From Sedimentitalea xiamensis (lineage in GTDB: Bacteria; Pseudomonadota; Alphaproteobacteria; Rhodobacterales; Rhodobacteraceae), in assembly GCF_030164465.1 (NCBI RefSeq), contig NZ_JASNJE010000014.1, positions 42,648 to 106,647 on the forward strand: a stretch of 64,000 bases of DNA. Reading direction: 5' to 3'. A program made the translations under genes and the position numbers. The notes beneath the pieces were generated by a model. The model ran no database searches. It saw nothing but the letters and a program-made list of their open reading frames with translations, and was not told the origin of the DNA. Shown piece after piece: positions 55,101 through 61,359 of the stretch; position 1 is the first letter of the stretch, and each line of letters starts with the position of its first letter.

Positions 55101-55651
55101 ATGTCATCACCCTGGATCAGTTGCGGCGCAAGGCCGAGAACGGTCCGCTGGTGGCCAAGCTGGCGGGTGTCGTTGCCGGGCGCCAGGAACGCAAATCCGC
55201 GCGCGGGAACCGGTTCGCCTTCGTGCAATTGTCGGATTCGACCGGTGCCTACGAAGTGACCCTGTTTTCCGAAACGCTGGAAAAATCCCGCGAATATCTC
55301 GATGCCGGCGCAAAGGTCGTCGTCACCGTCGAAGCGACCATGGAAGGTGACCAGCTGAAACTTCTCGGCCGCTCGGTCGCGGAGATCGACCTGGCCATCG
55401 CCGATATCGGCAGCAATGGGCTGCGGGTGTTCATCGAATCCGCAAGAGCGGTGGAGGCCGTCGCCAACGTGCTGGAAAACGCGCAGCAATCCGCGCGCAA
55501 TGCCGGGCGCGGGCCGGTGCAGTTCTGCCTGATGGATTCCGGTCTGCCCGGCGAGGTCGATGTGGACCTGGGGCGCAGCTATGCCATCAACCCGCAGATC
55601 AAGGGCGCGATCAAGAGCCTCGACGGGGTGCTGATCGTCGAGGACCTTTGA
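52139..55651 (+). CDS. dnaE: DNA polymerase III subunit alpha
   Basis: This 1170-aa replicative polymerase has an N-terminal PHP domain (FIHLRVHSEYSLLEGA, with further His/Asp ligands such as ALTDSNNM). The catalytic palm contains PDFDIDFCMDRR near residue 400, and FDFLGLKTLTVI holds a later acidic residue near 555. A helix-hairpin-helix region is followed by an OB-fold near the C-terminus (AKLAGVVAGRQERKSARGNR) and a tau-binding tail. The size and single-copy context fit the essential replicative DnaE rather than the error-prone DnaE2. The ATG at 52139 has GGGGTAGCC upstream, a weak site. Confidence 0.97.
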   Translation: MSSDPRFIHLRVHSEYSLLEGAVRLKKLPDLCRKNHMPAVALTDSNNMFAALEFSVTASAAGVQPIIGCQVDLAYVQQQPGERAARPAPLVLLAQSETGYENLMKLNSCLYIGKDGQTPQVTLDELAAHSAGVICLTGGPDGPVGRLLQAGQRAAAEALLQRLAQAFPDRLYVELQRHPGDSGQPETERTTERGHVEMAYAMNLPLVATNDVYFPASEMFEAHDALICIADGAYVDQQNDRRRLTAQHYFKSQQEMATLFADLPEAIENTVEIARRCAFMAFKRAPILPKFADDEVVELRRQAEQGLKDRLAVIPHATSVEEYEKRLEFELGIIEGMGFPGYFLIVADFIKWAKDQDIPVGPGRGSGAGSLVAYALTITDLDPLRYSLLFERFLNPERVSMPDFDIDFCMDRREEVIRYVQDKYGRDKVGQIITFGALLSKAAVRDIGRVLQMPYGQVDRLSKMIPVEGVKPVSIEKALADEPRLREEAKNEEVVDRLLTYGQQVEGLLRNASTHAAGVVIGDRPLDALVPLYQDPRSDMPATQFNMKWVEQAGLVKFDFLGLKTLTVIQNAVDQIKASGRHLHIAADGRRLFDPPEGLVDDIGAIPLDDEASYRLYAAAKTVAVFQVESSGMMDALKRMRPTCIEDIVALVALYRPGPMENIPTYCEVKNGIKERESVHPLIDDILEETQGIIVYQEQVMQIAQVMAGYSLGGADLLRRAMGKKIAEEMAKERPKFEKGAMENGVDKKKASEVFDLLEKFANYGFNKSHAAAYAVVSYQTAWLKANHPVEFMAGVMNCDIHLTDKLAIYFEEVKKGLELPWVPPCVNRSDATFKVVDGALVYGLGGLKNVGVEAMRLVTQGRMSDGRDVPFSTVFDLARRVDLKRVGKRPMEMLARAGAFDQLDPNRRRMLESLDALVAYSAAVHDQKNSSQVSLFGEAGDDLPEPRLSPVNDWLPAERLAEEFKAVGFYLSGHPLDDYASFLKRKDVITLDQLRRKAENGPLVAKLAGVVAGRQERKSARGNRFAFVQLSDSTGAYEVTLFSETLEKSREYLDAGAKVVVTVEATMEGDQLKLLGRSVAEIDLAIADIGSNGLRVFIESARAVEAVANVLENAQQSARNAGRGPVQFCLMDSGLPGEVDVDLGRSYAINPQIKGAIKSLDGVLIVEDL

Positions 55652-55682
55652 TCCGGCCGGGTGGCAACGAGGAGGGTCAAGG

Positions 55683-56054
55683 ATGCCAGAACCAAGGGCT
55701 GCGATCGAACGGGTCGTCAGGGATTACCTGGAGGGCATGATCTACGGCAATCCCGGTCAGATCGAGGCGGCGATGCATCCCAAGTGCATGCAGGCGGGCC
55801 ACTTCAATGGCGTCTACGAATTCCTTGACCGGGCCGAATTCATCGCGTCCCTGCAAGCGGAGGCTCCGGCGCCTCCCGGTACCCCGATCGACTCCGAGAT
55901 CCTTTCCGTGGACATCACCGGCGACGTGGCGCTGGTCAAGCTGCGCGACGCCTGTTTTGGCACGAGTTTCACCGATTGCCTGACGCTGATCCATCACGAA
56001 GGGCGATGGCAGATCGTGATGAAGGCCTTTTACGATCACGCAAACGACGGCTGA
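55683..56054 (+). CDS. NTF2-like / putative lumazine-binding family protein
   Basis: This 123-aa protein begins AAIERVVRDYLEGMIYGNPG and continues IEAAMHPKCMQAGHF, the helical start of the NTF2-like fold. It then has SVDITGDVALVKLRD and FTDCLTLIHHEGRWQIVMKA, typical of the putative lumazine-binding family (Pfam PF12893). No catalytic assignment can be made. AGGAGG lies just before the start. It follows dnaE by 31 bp and is convergent with slyX. Confidence 0.78.
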   Translation: MPEPRAAIERVVRDYLEGMIYGNPGQIEAAMHPKCMQAGHFNGVYEFLDRAEFIASLQAEAPAPPGTPIDSEILSVDITGDVALVKLRDACFGTSFTDCLTLIHHEGRWQIVMKAFYDHANDG

Positions 56055-56059
56055 ACCCG

Positions 56060-56254
56060 TCAGTAATGCGGCGGGCGTTCGTCGCCCAGGACGACCCCGC
56101 CGCCGCCGTCGCTTTCCCGTTCGGCTTCGCGCCGCATCAGCATCTGAACCCGCCGGGTCAGCACGTCGATTTCGGTCTGCTGGGCGGCGACGACATCGCT
56201 CAGTTCATCGACCGTGCGGATCAGGTGAGCGATTTTTTCTTCCAGATGCTGCAT
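56060..56254 (-). CDS. slyX: SlyX family protein
   Basis: This 64-aa coiled-coil protein reads MQHLEEKIAHLIRTVDELSD with VVAAQQTEIDVLTRRVQMLM, a continuous heptad-like helix, and ends with the PPHY motif characteristic of SlyX. Function is unknown. Start at 56254 with AAGGGAA upstream. It is divergent from hisS, about 190 bp away. Confidence 0.88.
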   Translation of the reverse strand: MQHLEEKIAHLIRTVDELSDVVAAQQTEIDVLTRRVQMLMRREAERESDGGGGVVLGDERPPHY

Positions 56255-56445
56255 GGCCGGCGTTCCCTTGGGTGATCCCGTCCTATCAGGCCGCCCCCGC
56301 CCGCGCCAACGGGTTTTCGCACCACGCGGATACGGGGCGTTCGGGCAATGCCGACCGGATGGAAACAGGGCGGGCGGGCCGCCTTGCCCCTGTGCGGCCC
56401 TTGGGCTAGACCGCGCAGCAAGCCGATTGCGCAAGGACATCCGAT

Positions 56446-58017
56446 ATGGCCAAACCGAAAAAACAGCCCCGCCCCAAGGCCGAAACGCCCAAGGGGTTCC
56501 GCGACTACTTCGGCGCCGAAGTCACCCAGCGCGCGGAGATGCTGGCGGCGATCGCGGCGGTTTATCATCGCTATGGCTTCGATGCGCTGGAAAGCTCGGC
56601 GGTGGAAACCGTCGAGGCGCTCGGCAAGTTCCTGCCCGACGTGGACCGGCCCAACGAAGGCGTGTTCGCCTGGCAGGAGGACGACGCGGACTGGCTCGCC
56701 CTGCGCTACGACCTGACCGCGCCCTTGGCCCGCGTCTATGCCCAGCACCGGAACGACCTGCCGACGCCCTATCGGCGTTACGCGATGGGACCGGTCTGGC
56801 GCAACGAAAAGCCGGGGCCGGGACGGTTCCGGCAGTTCTATCAATGCGATGCGGATACGGTAGGGTCTGCGTCCATGGCGGCGGACGCCGAGATCTGCGC
56901 GATGCTCTCCGACACGCTGGAAGCGGTGGGCATCGCGCGTGGGGATTATGTGATCCGCATCAACAACCGCAAGGTGCTGAATGGTGTGATGGAGGTCGCA
57001 GGCGTTCTGGATCCCTCCGATCCTGACAAGTTCGCCCACGAGCGCGGGATCGTGTTGCGCGCTATCGACAAGCTCGACCGGCTTGGTCCGGATGGCGTGG
57101 AAGCTTTGTTGGGTGAAGGGCGTAAGGACGATAGCGGTGATTTCACGAAAGGTGCAGAGTTGGGGATCAGCGAAATCCGTGTCATTATGAGATTCGTTCA
57201 CGCGACGCGTATTATAGAAGACCAACTCGCAGATGTCGCGGACCAGCAACGAGATGATCCGCTTCCACCTGGCGACGTGAACAACGTGGAGGCAGTCCGC
57301 TATCTGAGAGAACTGGTTTCACAATCGGAGATTGGCCTCGAGGGTGTTTCAGAACTCGAAGAGATCGCCGCGCTTCTTGCCGCTCAGGGCTATGGCCCCG
57401 ACCGCATCGTTATCGACCCCTCCGTCGTCCGGGGCCTGGGCTATTACACCGGCCCGGTCTACGAGGCGGAACTGACCTTCGAGATTTTCGACGACAAGGG
57501 TCGCAAGCGGCAGTTCGGCTCGGTCGCGGGTGGCGGGCGCTATGACGACCTGGTGAAACGCTTCACCGGGCAGGAAGTTCCGGCAACGGGCGTTTCCATC
57601 GGGGTCGACCGGCTGCTGGCGGCGCTGCGCGAAAAAGGGCGGATCAGGGCGGTCGATCACGGCCCCGTCGTCGTCACGGTGATGGATCGCGACCGGATGG
57701 CGGATTACCAGGCCATGGTGGCGGACCTGCGCCATGCGGGCATCCGGGCGGAGGTCTATCTCGGCAATCCGAAGAACTTCGGCAATCAGCTCAAATACGC
57801 GGACAGGCGCAACAGCCCCGTCGCGGTCATCGAAGGCGGCGACGAGAAGGCGCGCGGCGTCGTGCAGATCAAGGATCTGATCCTCGGGGCGCAGATCGCG
57901 GAAAACGCGACGCTCGAGGAATGGAAGGAACGCCCGAGCCAGTTCGAAGTTCCGCGTGCCGATCTCGTGGCCAAGGTGCGCGAAATCCTGTCCACGCACG
58001 GTATCGGACAAGGCTGA
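56446..58017 (+). CDS. hisS: Histidyl-tRNA synthetase
   Basis: This 523-aa class II aminoacyl-tRNA synthetase charges tRNA-His. Motif 1 is near residues 17-60 ([12 protein letters not shown] ... [12 protein letters not shown]), motif 2 is [20 protein letters not shown] (about 108-127), the HisRS signature is [14 protein letters not shown] (about 327-340), and motif 3 is [15 protein letters not shown]. The C-terminal anticodon-binding domain starts near residue 400. Residues about 218-305 are encoded by a low-GC, codon-atypical patch (57099-57360). They appear longer than relatives as I recall them, with [20 protein letters not shown] being unusual. Its stop overlaps the hisZ start (TGATG). 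Confidence 0.95.
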   Translation: MAKPKKQPRPKAETPKGFRDYFGAEVTQRAEMLAAIAAVYHRYGFDALESSAVETVEALGKFLPDVDRPNEGVFAWQEDDADWLALRYDLTAPLARVYAQHRNDLPTPYRRYAMGPVWRNEKPGPGRFRQFYQCDADTVGSASMAADAEICAMLSDTLEAVGIARGDYVIRINNRKVLNGVMEVAGVLDPSDPDKFAHERGIVLRAIDKLDRLGPDGVEALLGEGRKDDSGDFTKGAELGISEIRVIMRFVHATRIIEDQLADVADQQRDDPLPPGDVNNVEAVRYLRELVSQSEIGLEGVSELEEIAALLAAQGYGPDRIVIDPSVVRGLGYYTGPVYEAELTFEIFDDKGRKRQFGSVAGGGRYDDLVKRFTGQEVPATGVSIGVDRLLAALREKGRIRAVDHGPVVVTVMDRDRMADYQAMVADLRHAGIRAEVYLGNPKNFGNQLKYADRRNSPVAVIEGGDEKARGVVQIKDLILGAQIAENATLEEWKERPSQFEVPRADLVAKVREILSTHGIGQG

Positions 58018-59105
58018 TGGCGACACGGGCCGAAACGCTGGCAGAGGCCGCGAGGCTGCGGGCGCTGTTCGCGGAGGCGGGCGCGCTGCCGATCGAAACG
58101 CCGATCCTGCAACCGGCGGAAACCCTGCTCGACCTTTACGGCGAAGACATCCGCGCCCGCGCCTATGTCACGTCCGATGCCCTGCGCGGCGAACAGATGC
58201 TGCGCCCGGATTTCACCGTTCCGGTCGTGCAGATGCACATGGAACATGGCGCCGAACCGGCGCGCTATACCTATGCGGGCGAAGTATTCCGGCGTCAGGA
58301 ACAAGACCCTGCACGGGCGAGCGAATATGTCCAGGTCGGATACGAGGTTTTCGACCGGGCCAGTCCGGCCGGCGCGGATGCAGAGGTGTTCGCCCTGATC
58401 TCGAAGGCGCTGAACGGGCTGAACCTGCGTGCCGCCACCGGGGATATCGGGATTCTCCTTGCCGCTGTCAAAGGGTTGAACACCACGGACCGGCGAAAGG
58501 CGGCGCTGATGCGTCACATCTGGCGTCCGCGCCGGTTTCGCGCCTTGCTGGACCGGTTTTCCGGACGCAGCCCGGTTCCGCCGACCCGCGCTGCGTTGCT
58601 GGCGGCCTCTGATCCGGTGCCTGTCACCGCCCCGCAGATCGGTTTGCGCAGTGCCGCGGAAATCGAAGGGCGTATCGAGGCGCTGCGGCTGGACGCTGAA
58701 AGCGACCCGATCGGGGCGACCGAGCTGGCCGCGCTGGAAACCCTGCTGACCGTGCGGGAAACCGCGCCTTTCGCCCTGGCGCACCTGCGCGACATTGCGG
58801 TCGACCTACCGGCGATCACCCCGGCGCTCTACCTGCTCGAAGCGCGGCTGGACGCGTTGGACGCGCGCGGCATCAACGTCGACAGGCTCGATTTCGAAGC
58901 CAGCTACGGGCGCACGTCGATGGAATATTACGATGGCTTCGTCTTTGGATTTTACGCCGAATCCCGTCCCGATCTGCCTGCCATCGCCACGGGCGGCCGC
59001 TATGACGCGCTCACACGGCACCTGGGCAAGGGCGCCGAGATTCCGGCGGTGGGCGGGGTGTTGAGGCCCGGACTGATGCTGGACCTGAACGGAGCTGCCG
59101 CATGA
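58017..59105 (+). CDS. hisZ: ATP phosphoribosyltransferase regulatory subunit HisZ
   Basis: This 362-aa HisRS paralogue lacks tRNA-charging residues and instead regulates HisG. It has LRPDFTVPVVQMHMEHGAEP, ARYTYAGEVFRRQEQDPARA and SEYVQVGYEVFDRASPAGAD in the catalytic-like part, and the C-terminal YGRTSMEYYDGFVFGFYA and IATGGRYDALTRHLG. There is no anticodon-binding domain. It is needed because HisG here is the short form. Its stop overlaps the hisG start (ATGA). Confidence 0.95.
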   Translation: MATRAETLAEAARLRALFAEAGALPIETPILQPAETLLDLYGEDIRARAYVTSDALRGEQMLRPDFTVPVVQMHMEHGAEPARYTYAGEVFRRQEQDPARASEYVQVGYEVFDRASPAGADAEVFALISKALNGLNLRAATGDIGILLAAVKGLNTTDRRKAALMRHIWRPRRFRALLDRFSGRSPVPPTRAALLAASDPVPVTAPQIGLRSAAEIEGRIEALRLDAESDPIGATELAALETLLTVRETAPFALAHLRDIAVDLPAITPALYLLEARLDALDARGINVDRLDFEASYGRTSMEYYDGFVFGFYAESRPDLPAIATGGRYDALTRHLGKGAEIPAVGGVLRPGLMLDLNGAAA

Positions 59106-59791
59106 CCGTCAAACTGGGTGTGCCGTCCAAGGGCCGGCTGATGGAAAAGACCTTTGCCTGGTTTGACAAGCGGGGCATTTCGTTGATCCGAACCGGGTCG
59201 GACCGGGAATATGCCGGTGCCGTCACCGGGGTGGACGGCATTGATCTCGTGCTTCTGTCCGCCGGTGAAATCCCGCGGGAGCTGTCGGCGGGCCGCATTC
59301 ACCTCGGCGTCACCGGCACCGATCTGGTGCAGGAAAAGCTGCCGCTTTGGGAACAGCAGGTCGAGGAACTCGCGCCTCTGGGTTTCGGCCATGCGGATCT
59401 CGTGCTCGCGGTGCCGCAATGCTGGATCGATGTGGATACGCTGGACGACCTGGACGCAGCGGCGGCGGCATTTCGGATCGCGCACGGCCACCGGATGCGG
59501 ATCGCCACGAAATATCACCGGCTGGTTCACGGGTTCCTGCGGGATTCCGGTGTCGCGGATTACCAGCTTGTCGACAGCCAGGGGGCGACCGAAGGCACGG
59601 TCATGAACGAAACCGCCGAGATGATCGCCGATATCACGTCGACCGGGGAAACCCTGCGGGCCAATCATCTGAAACTGCTCGTGGACGGGTTGATCCTGCG
59701 CAGTCAGGCGACCCTCTGGCGCAGCCGTGTCGCGCCGGTGGACAGCGCGGAAAAGCATGTTCTGAACGTCCTGATCGACCGGTTGGGTTGA
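59102..59791 (+). CDS. hisG: ATP phosphoribosyltransferase catalytic subunit, short form
   Basis: This 229-aa protein catalyses the first step of histidine synthesis (ATP + PRPP). Landmarks are LGVPSKGRLMEKTFAW at the start, VTGTDLVQEKLP, and RIATKYHRLVHGFL with the PRPP-binding EGTVMNETAEMIADITSTGE. It lacks the C-terminal regulatory domain of long HisG proteins, so it needs HisZ. hisS-hisZ-hisG is one translationally coupled operon, which links tRNA-His charging with histidine synthesis. Confidence 0.96.
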   Translation: MTVKLGVPSKGRLMEKTFAWFDKRGISLIRTGSDREYAGAVTGVDGIDLVLLSAGEIPRELSAGRIHLGVTGTDLVQEKLPLWEQQVEELAPLGFGHADLVLAVPQCWIDVDTLDDLDAAAAAFRIAHGHRMRIATKYHRLVHGFLRDSGVADYQLVDSQGATEGTVMNETAEMIADITSTGETLRANHLKLLVDGLILRSQATLWRSRVAPVDSAEKHVLNVLIDRLG

Positions 59792-59837
59792 GGCGGCAAG
59801 GTCGGCCGGAACCGGGGCGCGGTGCGGAGGTTCCGGT

Positions 59838-60638
59838 TCAGTTGGCCCATCTGAGCCAGATGTCCGGCCCGTCGTGGAACACGTTCAGATCGACCGGCCC
59901 CTTGACGCCGGGCACGAGCCCGGTTCCGGAATATTGCCAGAAGGTCCAGAATGCGCCGGGATAAACCTGGCGCGGGTGCCCTGCCACGGATCGCAGCCAG
60001 AATTCCGTGCCGCGCAACCGTCCGATCCCGGTGTCGGCGAAGAAATCGACTGTCGTGTAGACGAGAGGACGGCGGCCGTAATGTGCTTCCAGGATATCGA
60101 GGAACCGTTCGGCCTCACGGCGCACGGTGTCCCCGTCGGGGCGCAGCCGGCAGGTCGGTGAAGTGTGGTTCCATTCCATATCCAGCACGTGGGGCAGGGC
60201 CGTGCCGTCGCGCGGCACGTTGCGGATGAACCACCGCGCCTGTTCTTCGGCCGGGCGGCAGAAATAGAAATAGTGATAGGCGCCGCGCCGCACACCGGCG
60301 CGCTTTGCTTCGCGCCAGTGGTCCTTGAACTTGGGATCGAGGAAATCGCCGCCTTCCGTCGCCTTGATGAAGGCGAAGGAAACCCCCGCCCGGTAGGCGC
60401 TGGCCCAGTCGATGTCGCCCTGGTAGCGGGCCACGTCGATCCCGTGGATCGCGTAGGACGACGGCCCGCGTCCGCTCCAGGAATGCGGTTTGGCATCGCC
60501 GAATTTCGGATATGTCACCAGGTTGGTGTCCGGGTCGCGCGGCGGGGAAGGGTCCACCGTGCGCAGGTTTGCGGGCGGCGTGCGGCCGCAACTGGCGATC
60601 AGGATCAGGATCAGGAAAATCGCGGTCAATCTGCGCAT
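59838..60638 (-). CDS. GH25 family lysozyme-like lipoprotein
   Basis: This 266-aa protein has a lipobox LIASC (Cys17), so it is probably a lipid-anchored envelope protein. The GH25 domain runs from about residue 62 to the end, with catalytic-type acids in GIDVARYQG (D68) and VLDMEWNH (D153, E155). FIKATEGGDFLDPKF, AYHYFYFCRPAEEQARWF and WTFWQYS are family motifs. It would cut peptidoglycan at N-acetylmuramic acid. It is convergent with hisG, and an 8-bp CCGGAACC / GGTTCCGG inverted repeat lies at 59806-59836. Confidence 0.9.
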   Translation of the reverse strand: MRRLTAIFLILILIASCGRTPPANLRTVDPSPPRDPDTNLVTYPKFGDAKPHSWSGRGPSSYAIHGIDVARYQGDIDWASAYRAGVSFAFIKATEGGDFLDPKFKDHWREAKRAGVRRGAYHYFYFCRPAEEQARWFIRNVPRDGTALPHVLDMEWNHTSPTCRLRPDGDTVRREAERFLDILEAHYGRRPLVYTTVDFFADTGIGRLRGTEFWLRSVAGHPRQVYPGAFWTFWQYSGTGLVPGVKGPVDLNVFHDGPDIWLRWAN

Positions 60639-60836
60639 GGGTCATCTCCGCCTGCCGGCTTCAGGGAGACCGGGTTCGGTTCAGTTTGCAACCGGATATA
60701 TGCAGGGCGTTCGCGCATCAGAGGGATTTCGCCGATCCGGCGGCGAACTTGCGGCACGCGTTCCCGGAGGAGACATCTCCGGGGTCTCCGCCCAGAACAG
60801 GGCGGCGCAGAATGAAAGCGCTGGTCCGCATTCTGC

Positions 60837-61268
60837 CTACAGCACGCCGATTTCGGCTAGTGCGCGGTTCAGTTCCACGGGCAGCGGGTCTTCGTTCCTG
60901 CGTCCTTTCGGCAGGTCTGGCGGACTGTCGTTCGCCGTCATGTATCGCCAGCCCTGAAACGGACGCTTCAGGACGGATTGCGTGCGGTGCAACTCCGGGT
61001 CGAGCACGATGGCGCAGCGGCGGATGCCATCGGCCCCGGTCACTTCGTCCAGCCTGGCCACGCGCTGGCGGCATTGGACGAGCCCCTTGATCACCCAGTA
61101 GATCGATCCGCCGTTCAGGATCTCGGCCTCGCGCCTCGGCCACATCCGGGTGACATGCCGCGGCAAACCGTCCTCGGCCTGCGCCCGTTTGCTGGCCTGC
61201 CACGCAGCCAGATCGTCGACCGATTCCGTGCCGACGGACAGTTTGATCAGATTGATGGATTTATCCAC
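60837..61268 (-). CDS. DUF1489 family protein
   Basis: This 143-aa protein reads INLIKLSVGTESVDDLAAWQ, then RHVTRMWPRREAEILNGGSI, YWVIKGLVQCRQRVARLDEV and VLKRPFQGWRYM. These match DUF1489 (Pfam PF07370), an alphaproteobacterial family without known function. The GTG at 61268 was chosen because family members begin right before the INLIKLxVG segment and GGGGG precedes it; a longer frame to 61343 is not supported. It is divergent from nrdJ. Confidence 0.85.
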   Translation of the reverse strand: MDKSINLIKLSVGTESVDDLAAWQASKRAQAEDGLPRHVTRMWPRREAEILNGGSIYWVIKGLVQCRQRVARLDEVTGADGIRRCAIVLDPELHRTQSVLKRPFQGWRYMTANDSPPDLPKGRRNEDPLPVELNRALAEIGVL

Positions 61269-61359
61269 AGAGTCGCCCCCAAGCCATGCTTCATATGGTA
61301 GTGGAATTGGGCGCGGCTTCAAGTTATTGTATCCGCCTGCCAATCAAAGGATTCGGAAC

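Noticed and set aside
61269..61359. Possible cobalamin riboswitch upstream of nrdJ
   Set aside because: The 91-bp gap is too short for the aptamer and no B12-box-like sequence is visible.
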